Positions 31,475 through 40,575 of a DNA stretch of 43,705 nucleotides are shown here, piece by piece. A program made the translations under genes and the position numbers. The notes beneath the pieces are model-generated. The model was not told the DNA's origin and ran no database searches. It worked only from the letters and a program-made list of their open reading frames with translations. How positions within the stretch are numbered: the stretch's first letter is position 1; each line of letters starts with the position of its first letter. Source of the DNA: a virus; IMG/VR virus record IMGVR_UViG_3300009515_000003, positions 1 through 43,705 of that record, one strand, 5' to 3'.

Positions 31475-34320
31475 TGGCTCTAGCTAGTTATCTCGTAATT
31501 CTAAAAGATCATGAAGGTGATCCTGGAGCTGATGTCAACGGAGATTTTGATATCACTTCACGAGTTAATGTTGCAGAAGTTGTAGATGGTGCTCCAATTA
31601 GGGCCATGTTAACACTAGATGCTAGAGCTGGACGATTCATTACAAAAACTCCTAAAATAAAAAAATGGGATAGAATCTATATCGAGGTTACTGATAAAAA
31701 TTCTAACCAATTCAAAACAGTAGTTCACGTAAAGAAAATAAAAAAATTCAGAAAAGGTAACGGAGCCCAACTAAAATTAGTTTGCCCTCATCAATCATCT
31801 AATCTATTATCTCGTACAATTTCAAAACCAAACAGAAGGACATCGGGCTTAGAAGCTGTTACTGATGCAATTAACCAACTCAATGATCCACAAAACAAAG
31901 GTACGAAAGATCCTACTGTAGTTATCAAAACACCATTTGAAGTAGCAACAAAGAACGGAATTAGATTAGACGATGCAACAAGTAACAACTACACATACGA
32001 ATCAATTACATTTGGTAAAGCTATGGAAATAGCACTAACGAAAGAATCTGCACCTGTAGAAGCTGGAGGTTCCTTTCAATGGCATTACTATAGATTCGTT
32101 AGTTTGTATGCTCATCCTAATGATGCAGACTTGGATAAAGTGGCAATTCAAGTATTTGAACAAGGATTCCACGACAACGGAGGATTTAACAGCACTCCGA
32201 CAATTACAATTAAGAAAAATGCTATTGACTCTCCCCCTAGCAATTTAATCGATACTGATTCATCTTTAGAGCCTGAACAAGCTACTAACTTAATCGCAAT
32301 TGGTTCTAAATCAAGTGGTACTTATCTCAAAGACACATCAAAGTTTTTTGGTGCAAAACAATATTTTCTTTCTGCACGATTGTATGATGCAACTAAAACT
32401 TACGTCAAAGGCCAGCTTGTTACAAGTGGTGGAGTAACCTACGAATCTATTGGGGCCGTACCTCTTTCTACTCCTCCCCCAAATGCTCTTTACTGGACAG
32501 CTAGAACTTTTACGAAACCAGCTACTTACAATGGTGCTACAACTTACGCAATTAACGATTTAGTAAATTACAATGGTAACGCATGGAAATCATTAGGAGG
32601 AGGCAATCTAGGAAATCAACCCGATATCAGTCCTGATGACTGGATTGAAGTTTTCTTTGTTCCAGGTGTTGATTATTCTCCGTTGACAAAAGACAAGGCC
32701 CAATATTGGGTAAATGCTATGGCAGGGTGGAGCTTCGCAGGAACAGCTGACAGCGATAAAACTGCAGTAGTCGATCCTAATGTAATTATCAAAGATGACT
32801 TGCATCCTAGAACGTGGGTCGATTGTGTAGAAGTTGATTCAACATTAATCACGTCATCAATTCTTAACAGTGGACAACCATACGATACATTGAGAGTTTT
32901 AGTTAACGGTACAGGATTGAATGACTTTGCAGGAAATGATCCTAATGGAGTTTCTAAATCAAATGCAGTTTTAGAGTATCGTGGTACTCCTGGTAGTGGA
33001 GGGGCCTGGTATGTTCTTTATTCAGCTCCACAAGATCAAGAAGTTGTCGATATGGAATTAGGGGATTCCTGGACTTACAAACCATGTGAAGGAGCTTTGA
33101 GTTTCGTAGATGTTAACGGAGTCTGTCAAGTAGGAACTAGAAATCCAGGATGGGTAAAAGGTGCTTACGCAATTTTAGATATCGGAGGATTACTATTAGG
33201 ACATTTCACTAGTGGTTTATCGTTTGAATGTCTGCATACTGTTAAGAGAACTAATCCTAATGTTGAAGTTGGTAACGAAAGTATCACCGATGAAGATGGA
33301 AATGCTACTTCAGCTGTGTTTGTAAATTTCACTCCAACGGGGGCCAGTCCTTCAGACAACAAACCTTCAGCTTTCTTTGCAGGGATGAATTTTGCTTTTC
33401 CTTGGCCTCGTAACTCTAATGCTGTTCCTTTCGGAGCTGTTACAATTGGAGAAAAGATCAAGATATCCCAATTTGACTTAGACAACATGCATCTTACTTC
33501 ACAAGAATTACGTGAATGGTTCGGTGAGGCAGTAGAAGAATTTTTACCGATTCAAGGATTTAGATTTTGGCATTTGATTCAAGAATTTTTCACTGGAGGA
33601 ATCTTAAATCCTACTGGAGATTATTCTATGGGCCTATGGCTAGCTGATAGAAGTGATAACGTAGGAGTCATCGAATACACTCATCAAAGAAACAACGATG
33701 TTAGTCCAGCTGAAGCACCAATAGGAAAACTAACTGTTTATCGTGGTGTTCCTGGAGTAGCTAACTTTTCACCAGCTCGTAAAGTGGAATCATTTGGTAT
33801 TGTTGACACTAAATCCATTGTCAGGGGGGGTATTTACACTAAAGATTCATTCGATAAAGATGGTAGATACTTAGCTAGTTTTGCTAATCTCAACGGGGCC
33901 TTTACTAGATTTGGACAATCAGAAAAAATTCATCTAGCTGTAGATGCATTTGCCATGTCAAAACCTCTCGTTGCTACTAACATTCGTGGAACCAAACCCG
34001 AAAGAAACATTGAAACTTCAAAAATTAAAGCAGAACAAATAATCTACTATCCTCAACTAGTTAACTTTGTAAAATCTATGGAGACAGTTTTAACATTTGA
34101 ACGTCAAGAATGGCCATTGAAAACAGCCTTACGATGTGATTTGGCATTTGGTGATCCATTGTATTACGAAGATGCTGAATTAATTGATGAAACTACAGAT
34201 GCAAAACCCAACACTTTGAAAGTCGTAGCTGATGAAATCACTTACAACTTTTCAAAAACTGCACAAGGCCCAGGAGGAGGAACAAGAAGTATCAAAGCTA
34301 AGACGAGGATTTGGCCATGA
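31474..34320 (+). CDS. Baseplate hub / tail-tip protein with carbohydrate-binding modules
   Basis: A 948-residue protein. The N-terminal 110 residues fit a gp27-like hub barrel. Residues about 305-395 contain two chitin-binding-like (CBM5/12) modules, with the pattern Y-x-x-G...Y...D-x-V-x-Y-N-G-x-x-W...W (YNGATTYAINDLVNYNGNAW). The C-terminal third is again beta-rich and may complete the hub. It probably contacts the host surface at the tail tip. The GTG 31474 start overlaps the previous stop by one base. Confidence 0.6.
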   Translation: MALASYLVILKDHEGDPGADVNGDFDITSRVNVAEVVDGAPIRAMLTLDARAGRFITKTPKIKKWDRIYIEVTDKNSNQFKTVVHVKKIKKFRKGNGAQLKLVCPHQSSNLLSRTISKPNRRTSGLEAVTDAINQLNDPQNKGTKDPTVVIKTPFEVATKNGIRLDDATSNNYTYESITFGKAMEIALTKESAPVEAGGSFQWHYYRFVSLYAHPNDADLDKVAIQVFEQGFHDNGGFNSTPTITIKKNAIDSPPSNLIDTDSSLEPEQATNLIAIGSKSSGTYLKDTSKFFGAKQYFLSARLYDATKTYVKGQLVTSGGVTYESIGAVPLSTPPPNALYWTARTFTKPATYNGATTYAINDLVNYNGNAWKSLGGGNLGNQPDISPDDWIEVFFVPGVDYSPLTKDKAQYWVNAMAGWSFAGTADSDKTAVVDPNVIIKDDLHPRTWVDCVEVDSTLITSSILNSGQPYDTLRVLVNGTGLNDFAGNDPNGVSKSNAVLEYRGTPGSGGAWYVLYSAPQDQEVVDMELGDSWTYKPCEGALSFVDVNGVCQVGTRNPGWVKGAYAILDIGGLLLGHFTSGLSFECLHTVKRTNPNVEVGNESITDEDGNATSAVFVNFTPTGASPSDNKPSAFFAGMNFAFPWPRNSNAVPFGAVTIGEKIKISQFDLDNMHLTSQELREWFGEAVEEFLPIQGFRFWHLIQEFFTGGILNPTGDYSMGLWLADRSDNVGVIEYTHQRNNDVSPAEAPIGKLTVYRGVPGVANFSPARKVESFGIVDTKSIVRGGIYTKDSFDKDGRYLASFANLNGAFTRFGQSEKIHLAVDAFAMSKPLVATNIRGTKPERNIETSKIKAEQIIYYPQLVNFVKSMETVLTFERQEWPLKTALRCDLAFGDPLYYEDAELIDETTDAKPNTLKVVADEITYNFSKTAQGPGGGTRSIKAKTRIWP

Positions 34321-37181
34321 GTAACGTAGGTGTACGATCTCAAAAAACTAATGAGACTCGTTTAGTTGAATTAATTGAAGAAGCTGAAAGTGCTTTTATC
34401 GATTCACTAAAGCCAACTACAGGAGTAGAAACTTTAGGATTCGATACGGGAGCAGGAAACCAGGGCCCAGGTTCACCAAACAATCCAACAGGAAATTTCC
34501 TTCCGTTAGATGGTGGACAAATGACGGGGCCTATTGCACTACTTCACGAGTTTCATACTTTAGCTACTGATGGTATTTTAGATGCTACAAAAATTGGGGC
34601 ATTTTCAGGACGTGTTATTTTACTTCCAAATTCAGGAACTACAGACGATTTAATTGGAATTAAAACAGAACAAGGAATCACTGATCAAGGCCGTCATTTA
34701 GAAATTGTTGTAACGTCAGCTGATACAATTACGATAAAGAATCAAGACCCAGGAGCTTTAGCAGGAGATAGAATTACAACTCCTGGAGGTGTTGATTTAG
34801 TTGTCAATGGTGCAGAACTTGATTTGGTTTACGACTTTTCTACTTCATCGTGGGTCCTTCGCAATTCCGTTATGGGTGCTGATCAATGGTCTTTGTATCC
34901 AGCTTTAGGAACTGTGCTTTTTGGTAACAATGCACTAGAAGAAGTTTCAAGTATTGAAATCGTAGATACTGGAGGAGAGATTCACGGAATACTCCAGGGC
35001 CTCGATGGTGTTCCTGATAGAGTTAGACTTACGTTAGTAGCTGGAAATGAATTAGAAATTGTAGATAACATTACATCAATTTTGCAATTGTCACTAGCTA
35101 ACGGATTAGATTTACAAAATCTTGATCTTACGATGGGTACTGGAAATATTGTAGCTGGAGGAGCTGGTGAAGGAGCAACGAACATAGGACATTTAGATTT
35201 TATCGATAACTTAGCTACTCCCGTGGCTTCTGTTTCTCTTTATTCTGATGGTGTTGATCTTTTCGCTAACACTGGAGGAGGTACTGTCAATCTTTCTGAT
35301 ATTACAGCTCATCCAAATGAATTTGAAGATAATGTTTTTAGAGTCATCGATGAATTAGACAACACAAAGAAGCTTCAGTTTAACATCGGTCTAGCTGTTC
35401 CTACTGCTACTACTGTAACGTGGAGAGCCCAGGCCCAGGGAGGAGAAGTAGCATTTACTGACGTGACACAAACTTTCCTCGGAGAAATAACATTTACCAA
35501 TTCACTTCACAATATCTACAGCTCTTTTATCACGTTGGGCGATACAACTAGTGACAATCTTTTCATTAATGCAGGATTGAATACTCCTTTGCGTTGGGAT
35601 GTCGGAGCTTCATCTCCAGTCGGTACAGCTGAATTTGGAATAGGACGTGATGGTACTAAGATGGAAATTGCCGTACCTGTAGGTTCTACTTTTGGATTCA
35701 ATGTAGGAGGGGCCACGGATATTTTCACATTACAAGCAACGATAGCTAGTTTCACCGTTCCTTTGACAATGGGTACTAATTCGATTACAGCTGGAGGAGC
35801 TGGAGAAGGAATTACTAACATTGGTGTCTTAACATTTATCGATAACCTTGCTACTCCTGGAGCTGGTGTAGCTCTCTATTCTGATGGTGTTGATTTATTT
35901 TCAAAGTCTTCAATCAACTTGAATCTAAATAATTTGAATGATGTAACTGATTTGGTTTTACGAAGTGGTTTCAATACTTCTAAATTATTCTTCGATGGTG
36001 GAGGAGATACTTATTTCACGGGTTCGGGAACTTCAGGCCGTATCAACATATTCAATGACAATACTAACACTGTAGCACTTGGAACTTCATCGATTGAATT
36101 ATTTGGTGCTCACAATTTGATTTTTAATTCTGGATATATCCAGATGAACGAACAAGTTAGTGATCCTCTAGCTGGTACTACTTCAGGAAAATTCTATGTA
36201 AAAGTAGTTGGTGGAAATGCCGAGCCTTGGTTTATTGGCGATGGTACTGTAGCTACGTCATTACTTGGTGGAGGTGGAGGATCTCAAACCCCGATTCTAT
36301 CTGATATCGATTATGATAACTTTGATGCATTTGATATGAACAAACTTCTTTTCATTTCTACGGGTGGATTTTCATTTCCTGCTGACATTAATGAATCTGG
36401 ATTTACTTGGGATGGTATCAACTTACAAGGTAATGTACCAGCTGGTGACGGTTTCTTACTATCTGTAGCTGGAGTACAAAAATTCGGAGTTGCTAATACC
36501 GTGGTTAATTCATTTACTGATTTAGATATCAACGGAAATAATTTAATTCTCGATGGTACTGTTGATATAATTTACGTTAGTGGTGGAACACACTTTAGAT
36601 CTGCATCAAACAGTTTCTTTTTCAGAGATTCATTAGATGGAATAATGTATTCTGTTTCAAGTACTCAATGGGATTTCAATGATAAACATGCTACAGGATT
36701 AAATGAAGTAAGATTTGAAGACGATAAAATTGATCACTTGATTCGTGAAATGTCAATTGCTGAAGATGGAATTAAGGGATTAGATTTCCACGTTGAAGAA
36801 GACATTGACGAAGAATTTAGATTCCAACATGAAGGAGTACAAGATCTTAATGCATTGAGAATCAGACAAAGAGAGGCATCGCCCTCTAGTGCTACTGATG
36901 GACTTTTCAAATATGTTTGGCATAACAACGGGATTCATTATTTCCCTCTTGGTGGAGGCATGGTTATCGATTCAACTGTAGCTGATGGCTACGAGCCAAC
37001 CTACGGAACTTTGAAAATTCCATTCCAATCATCCAGTGTAACAGGGGCCAACATGGATTCATTCTTTGGTTCTATTCCAGGCTCGATAGCAATTATGAAC
37101 GGTTCAGGTTCTTCACCTAGATTTTGTGTAAGATCTTCAAATGGCAATTGGTATCAAGTAGCAATAACGTTAATAGTTTAG
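34317..37181 (+). CDS. Tail fibre protein
   Basis: A 954-residue protein. The N-terminus is helical, followed by a collar-like FLPLDGGQMTGPI motif typical of tail fibres, then long repetitive beta regions. Two segments (near 35150 and 35800) are duplicates built around AGGAGEG and YSDGVDLF. It ends in a knob-like domain. Likely role: reversible host recognition. ATG 34317 (ATGA overlap with the hub gene) is preferred over TTG 34311. Confidence 0.7.
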   Translation: MSNVGVRSQKTNETRLVELIEEAESAFIDSLKPTTGVETLGFDTGAGNQGPGSPNNPTGNFLPLDGGQMTGPIALLHEFHTLATDGILDATKIGAFSGRVILLPNSGTTDDLIGIKTEQGITDQGRHLEIVVTSADTITIKNQDPGALAGDRITTPGGVDLVVNGAELDLVYDFSTSSWVLRNSVMGADQWSLYPALGTVLFGNNALEEVSSIEIVDTGGEIHGILQGLDGVPDRVRLTLVAGNELEIVDNITSILQLSLANGLDLQNLDLTMGTGNIVAGGAGEGATNIGHLDFIDNLATPVASVSLYSDGVDLFANTGGGTVNLSDITAHPNEFEDNVFRVIDELDNTKKLQFNIGLAVPTATTVTWRAQAQGGEVAFTDVTQTFLGEITFTNSLHNIYSSFITLGDTTSDNLFINAGLNTPLRWDVGASSPVGTAEFGIGRDGTKMEIAVPVGSTFGFNVGGATDIFTLQATIASFTVPLTMGTNSITAGGAGEGITNIGVLTFIDNLATPGAGVALYSDGVDLFSKSSINLNLNNLNDVTDLVLRSGFNTSKLFFDGGGDTYFTGSGTSGRINIFNDNTNTVALGTSSIELFGAHNLIFNSGYIQMNEQVSDPLAGTTSGKFYVKVVGGNAEPWFIGDGTVATSLLGGGGGSQTPILSDIDYDNFDAFDMNKLLFISTGGFSFPADINESGFTWDGINLQGNVPAGDGFLLSVAGVQKFGVANTVVNSFTDLDINGNNLILDGTVDIIYVSGGTHFRSASNSFFFRDSLDGIMYSVSSTQWDFNDKHATGLNEVRFEDDKIDHLIREMSIAEDGIKGLDFHVEEDIDEEFRFQHEGVQDLNALRIRQREASPSSATDGLFKYVWHNNGIHYFPLGGGMVIDSTVADGYEPTYGTLKIPFQSSSVTGANMDSFFGSIPGSIAIMNGSGSSPRFCVRSSNGNWYQVAITLIV
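37169..37177 (+). promoter_or_regulatory. TATA-like box before gene 37199
   Basis: GTTAATAGT lies 22-30 bases before ATG 37199, overlapping the end of the fibre gene. Confidence 0.35.
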
Positions 37182-37198
37182 AATGAGAATGATGAGAT

Positions 37199-37483
37199 AT
37201 GGCAACAGCTAGAGAATTGATTGATGAAGTAATACCCGAAATGAAAGAGCACAAAGATTACGCCCAGGAGCTTCATTCCATAGCAAAGGTTCTGAAATCA
37301 ACGGAGGACACACAAGAAGAATATCGAGACTGGGAAAATTTTCCAGATGGAGAAATTCAAACTAAAATCATAAAGGCCATAAATCCCCTAACCAGGAAGC
37401 CCTTTACCGTGGCCGAGAAAAGCAAAATTGTTTCAGACTGTCAAACAGAGATAACAAAGATCAGATTGAAGAAACCCCAATAA
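37199..37483 (+). CDS. Hypothetical helical protein
   Basis: A 94-residue, charged, helical protein directly after the fibre gene. No cysteine motif and no recognised family. It may be a fibre chaperone or an early protein; the sequence does not tell. Confidence 0.55.
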   Translation: MATARELIDEVIPEMKEHKDYAQELHSIAKVLKSTEDTQEEYRDWENFPDGEIQTKIIKAINPLTRKPFTVAEKSKIVSDCQTEITKIRLKKPQ

Positions 37484-37494
37484 CGGCATATTCT

Positions 37495-37502
37495 TATAAA
37501 TG
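37495..37502 (+). promoter_or_regulatory. TATA box before gene 37522
   Basis: CTTATAAA lies 20-27 bases before ATG 37522, in the 38-base gap between genes. Likely start of the methyltransferase operon. Confidence 0.5.
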
Positions 37503-37521
37503 AGGACTTTGAAATACCAAC

Positions 37522-37788
37522 ATGCCTTTTGATGAAGAAATAACAAAAAATAAAATCCAAGAATTAATTTCTAAGCAAAACGATATTCAAATTCAACGTA
37601 CAAAAATTCATGAAACAATTAATAATTTACAAGGCCTTCTCGATGTTCCTGAAGAAATACCAGGAGGAGGAGCACCTAAAAAAATGAAAAAACCAAAAGA
37701 CAAAGGTACGGGAAAAGAGATGACTGTAAAAAGACGTGATGAAATTTTTGATGCTATGATAACAGAAGCAGATTTACTTCTGGAGTAA
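37522..37788 (+). CDS. Hypothetical helical protein
   Basis: An 88-residue protein with a long N-terminal helix and a lysine-rich central loop. First gene of a short operon that ends with the ParB-methyltransferase gene. Function unknown. Confidence 0.6.
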   Translation: MPFDEEITKNKIQELISKQNDIQIQRTKIHETINNLQGLLDVPEEIPGGGAPKKMKKPKDKGTGKEMTVKRRDEIFDAMITEADLLLE

Positions 37789-37793
37789 TTATT

Positions 37794-38096
37794 ATGTCTA
37801 AAAAAAAATCTAATGTAAAAGTAATAAAAGAAAAAACTGAAGCTATTCGCCCTAAACCATTGACAGCTGAAGAAATGAAAAATATGGAAGTGTTACAACA
37901 ACCAAAAACTCTAGAACAACAAATCCAGGAATTAAAAGCACCTTACTATATCTCTAAAGGTAATTTAGATAGTGTCGTTGACGGGATGCTTGCAAAACTA
38001 CTAGGGCAAAGCTTAACACAACAAAGACTTATTGAAGAATTTAAGAAAAATACACCGAAGGAAAAATGGCCAAAAGCACTTCAAAGTCTAAATTAG
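37794..38096 (+). CDS. Hypothetical basic protein
   Basis: A 100-residue lysine-rich protein with a helical C-terminal half. It ends 31 bases inside the next gene, which is therefore translationally coupled. Function unknown. Confidence 0.6.
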   Translation: MSKKKSNVKVIKEKTEAIRPKPLTAEEMKNMEVLQQPKTLEQQIQELKAPYYISKGNLDSVVDGMLAKLLGQSLTQQRLIEEFKKNTPKEKWPKALQSLN

Positions 38097-39199
38097 AATT
38101 TATCCCTGATTTTCCTATCAAAGATATCAAGTTTGATCCTAAAAATCCAAACACTCACGATAGTAAATCAATGGAGGCTCAACGTAAATTTACAAAACAA
38201 CAAGGCACACTTAGAATAGTAATACTTGATCAAAACAATCTTTGTGTAGATGGAGAACACATCGTTAGAAATAATCTAGACTTGGGCCATACAACAATTC
38301 CAGTTTACAAAAGACATTTCAAAAATGATGCAGAAAGAGCTTACGTAAGACAATTCATCAACTACGGCCCAAAAGGAAAACCACAGAAGGATAAACAATC
38401 CGATGAACTAGCAATATTGAATGAAGCTGGTATGTTAATGGAATTAGCTGAAGTAACAAATCATCCAATAGATGAATATCAATTACTGTTAGAGAGCACG
38501 GACAAAGTAGATTTACCCGATGATGCAATTCCACCAAAACCAAAATCAACTAAGATAATACCTGGAGATATCTATCAATGTGGAAATCATTTTGTAATGT
38601 GTGGTGATTCGTTAGTTAAAGAGGACGTGGAAAAATTGATGAACGGTATTTCACCTAGAATTATCTTCACAGACCCCCCCTATGACATGGAGATTTATGA
38701 TTACTTGGAACATTTCTTTGAAACATTAACTGACATTGAAGTATTGATCATGATGGACGACAAAGGAACTAAGGAATTAATTCTACGTTATGCAAAATGG
38801 TTTATCGGTTTCTACATGATTACTTTCAATAGTCCTTCAAGATTTTCTAATCAACCTATGATATCTCACAGGCTGATCAACCATTTCAGAAAAGGAAAAT
38901 CAACATTTCAAAATCTACGTGATGCCTTCGGTACAGTCCAGGAACTAGTCTTACGTAAAGATGGCCTAACACGACATGAAAAACCCCTGGTGTTTGCCAA
39001 AAGTTTCATCGTACATTACTCGGAGCCTGGAGATGTTATCCTGGATTTGTTTGGTTCCAGTGGTTCCACGATGATAGCTTGCGAGCACTCACAAAGAATT
39101 TGTTATACGATGGAAAAAGATCCTCTAATTGTTGAAGTTATGCTAAAAAGATTTGAGGACTTTACAAAAATAAAAGTAAAAAAAATTAATCAGTCTTGA
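38066..39199 (+). CDS. ParB-like/DNA methyltransferase fusion
   Basis: A 377-residue protein. Residues about 15-105 form a ParB-like domain. Residues about 165-370 form an amino-group methyltransferase with catalytic TDPPY at 202-206 and the SAM-binding FGSSGS at 329-334. The order (catalytic motif first) marks the beta class, and DPPY usually means N6-adenine, less often N4-cytosine. The ParB part probably supplies DNA or nucleotide binding. Such enzymes in viruses protect DNA from restriction or mark it. It converges with the leftward operon, overlapping by 10 bases. Confidence 0.8.
   Translation: MAKSTSKSKLEFIPDFPIKDIKFDPKNPNTHDSKSMEAQRKFTKQQGTLRIVILDQNNLCVDGEHIVRNNLDLGHTTIPVYKRHFKNDAERAYVRQFINYGPKGKPQKDKQSDELAILNEAGMLMELAEVTNHPIDEYQLLLESTDKVDLPDDAIPPKPKSTKIIPGDIYQCGNHFVMCGDSLVKEDVEKLMNGISPRIIFTDPPYDMEIYDYLEHFFETLTDIEVLIMMDDKGTKELILRYAKWFIGFYMITFNSPSRFSNQPMISHRLINHFRKGKSTFQNLRDAFGTVQELVLRKDGLTRHEKPLVFAKSFIVHYSEPGDVILDLFGSSGSTMIACEHSQRICYTMEKDPLIVEVMLKRFEDFTKIKVKKINQS
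39178..39185 (-). terminator. T8 (minus strand) terminator of the leftward operon
   Basis: On the minus strand, a run of eight Ts lies 5 bases after the last leftward stop codon (39190). It is embedded in the 3' end of the rightward methyltransferase gene. Confidence 0.5.
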
Positions 39200-39357
39200 A
39201 TGACTGAATATTCCTTTGACACCATGACGGTTATTTTTCCATGACATTTACAAGAACAGTTTCGGCCCTTGCATGCTTTACAACCTCCACGGAAACACTT
39301 GTAAGAAATTACTAGATCTTTAGACCTTTGGATCAAGTACTTTCTTTCCTGGCTCAT
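39190..39357 (-). CDS. Cysteine-rich small protein (leftward)
   Basis: About 55 residues with six Cys and one His in a 20-residue span (CFRGGCKACKGRNCSCKCH), a likely multi-zinc site. The start is uncertain: ATG 39357 lies inside the upstream gene, with a TTG 15 bases later also possible. Last gene of the operon. Confidence 0.5.
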   Translation of the reverse strand: MSQERKYLIQRSKDLVISYKCFRGGCKACKGRNCSCKCHGKITVMVSKEYSVIQD

Positions 39358-39772
39358 AGTATTGAGATTTGATTTCATTAATCTCAAATAACTTAAGAGT
39401 AGTATCGATCAGGGCTTTTGTGATCATTCCTATTTCTTGGCCTTTAGAATTTTTGTCTTGTGTTGAAAGCTTGCTAATGTCTGAAACATCTTCAAAGGCC
39501 ATCTTGTAAGCTTTGTTACGGGCCCATTTTACAATAATTTCAGCTTCATCAAAAGGCCCTTCTACCTTTACGGTTTTTGGTTCTTCAATTGTTGCATCCA
39601 TTGAAACTTTTTTCTTAACTGTCTCACCTTCAAAACCATCAGTGGACGATCCACATTTTGGATTTTTGCACCAATGAGGGTAAGGGGTTTCTAGTTTGTT
39701 GATTTTGTCACCCTTCTTGATTTCAGCTTTGCAAACTTTACATTTTTGATCAAATTGTGCTTCTAAACTCAT
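39320..39772 (-). CDS. Zinc-ribbon protein with a fibre-repeat-like motif
   Basis: A 150-residue protein. The N-terminal 40 residues have CKVC and CKNPKC, a zinc ribbon. A KKVSMDATI segment near residues 54-62 resembles one unit of the fibre repeat. The rest is helical and acidic. ATG 39772 is directly after the previous stop, with GGAGGTGA 9 bases upstream. Confidence 0.65.
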   Translation of the reverse strand: MSLEAQFDQKCKVCKAEIKKGDKINKLETPYPHWCKNPKCGSSTDGFEGETVKKKVSMDATIEEPKTVKVEGPFDEAEIIVKWARNKAYKMAFEDVSDISKLSTQDKNSKGQEIGMITKALIDTTLKLFEINEIKSQYYEPGKKVLDPKV

Positions 39773-39946
39773 TTAATTTTTCACCTCCTGCAATTTTTTT
39801 CTTTTTCTTAAAGCTGGGCCATTGTAATAATTTCTCACGGCCTCGGCCCCTCTAGAAATTGCTTTGTCTAGTGGTGAAAAAGTGGAATTAAAAAGAGAGA
39901 GTCTGATTGAATCAGCTGACCTTGGAGGCCCTTCAATTTCAATCAA
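39773..39946 (-). CDS. Small basic protein, TTG start, possible frameshift product
   Basis: A 57-residue basic protein. The TTG at 39946 is in a TTGA overlap with the upstream stop and has AAGGTGAG six bases upstream, so ordinary reinitiation is plausible. The frame is also open upstream in the -1 frame through an A9 run (T9 at 39968-39976 on the plus strand), so a -1 slip there would fuse it to the previous protein. Function unknown. Confidence 0.6.
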   Translation of the reverse strand: MIEIEGPPRSADSIRLSLFNSTFSPLDKAISRGAEAVRNYYNGPALRKRKKLQEVKN

Positions 39947-40197
39947 TTCGAACTCACCTTCTTTAGCTTTTTTTTTACGACCTTTTGATCTTTGACTTCT
40001 ACAGTTTTTGTTTTTGTTGTTTTACCTGGAGTTTTAGCTACTGGAATTTTCTTTGTAATGCTCTTTAGCATTTTATCAGCTTGCTTTTCATTGAATCCCC
40101 CAATTAACATCAATTGTGATTTAGTAGGGGGCCCGAATCTATTAGGGTCTTGAATCCTCCTTGTTAACCATGCTTTGAAAGCTCCTGTTGAAGTCAT
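39943..40197 (-). CDS. Hypothetical basic protein with slippery lysine run
   Basis: An 84-residue protein, helical at the N-terminus and very lysine-rich at the C-terminus. Codons 75-77 lie in an A9 tract that contains the heptamer A AAA AAG in the zero frame, the canonical slippery sequence for -1 frameshifting. Zero-frame translation ends seven residues later. Follows the RHH gene by one base. Confidence 0.6.
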   Translation of the reverse strand: MTSTGAFKAWLTRRIQDPNRFGPPTKSQLMLIGGFNEKQADKMLKSITKKIPVAKTPGKTTKTKTVEVKDQKVVKKKLKKVSSN

Positions 40198-40198
40198 T

Positions 40199-40342
40199 TT
40201 ATTTTAGAGCTCTCCTAAGTGTTTCATTCAATACTTTAGAAAAACTATAGCTTGAGTTTTCCTTCTGTATCAATTTTGCTTGTTTCATTCTTAGTTTTTG
40301 ATCTAAGTCTGTATCGATCATTATTGTTATTCTTTTGCTCAT
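40199..40342 (-). CDS. Ribbon-helix-helix DNA-binding protein
   Basis: A 47-residue protein with the RHH pattern: a short beta strand (SKRITIMIDTDL), a helix (DQKLRMKQAKLIQKE), a turn and a second helix (SFSKVLNETLRRALK). Such dimers bind repeated operator half-sites, and it is a candidate for the sites at 456-482 and 42690-42702. The start is in an ATGA overlap with the upstream gene and follows GGAGGTGA. Confidence 0.7.
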   Translation of the reverse strand: MSKRITIMIDTDLDQKLRMKQAKLIQKENSSYSFSKVLNETLRRALK

Positions 40343-40575
40343 TCTTTCACCTCCTTGGATTTTTCTTGAACTGTGTCAAGGTATAGAGACATAAAATTAA
40401 TTATGTCAATTGCTTGGGATTTGTTACATTTTACTTGTCTTAACGATCCTCCTTGATCATTCAAAATTTTCAATACTTTGAAATTTTCTCCTTTATTTTC
40501 ATCATAAGTTAACTCTAGCTTATGATTTGTATTGTAGGCCTTCAAAGTATTTTCTAAAATTGTTTGGAGACTCAA
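40339..40575 (-). CDS. Small hypothetical protein, TTG start
   Basis: A 78-residue alpha/beta protein with a TTG start in a TTGA overlap, preceded by GAGGTAGG. Immediately upstream of the RHH regulator gene. Function unknown. Confidence 0.6.
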   Translation of the reverse strand: MSLQTILENTLKAYNTNHKLELTYDENKGENFKVLKILNDQGGSLRQVKCNKSQAIDIINFMSLYLDTVQEKSKEVKE

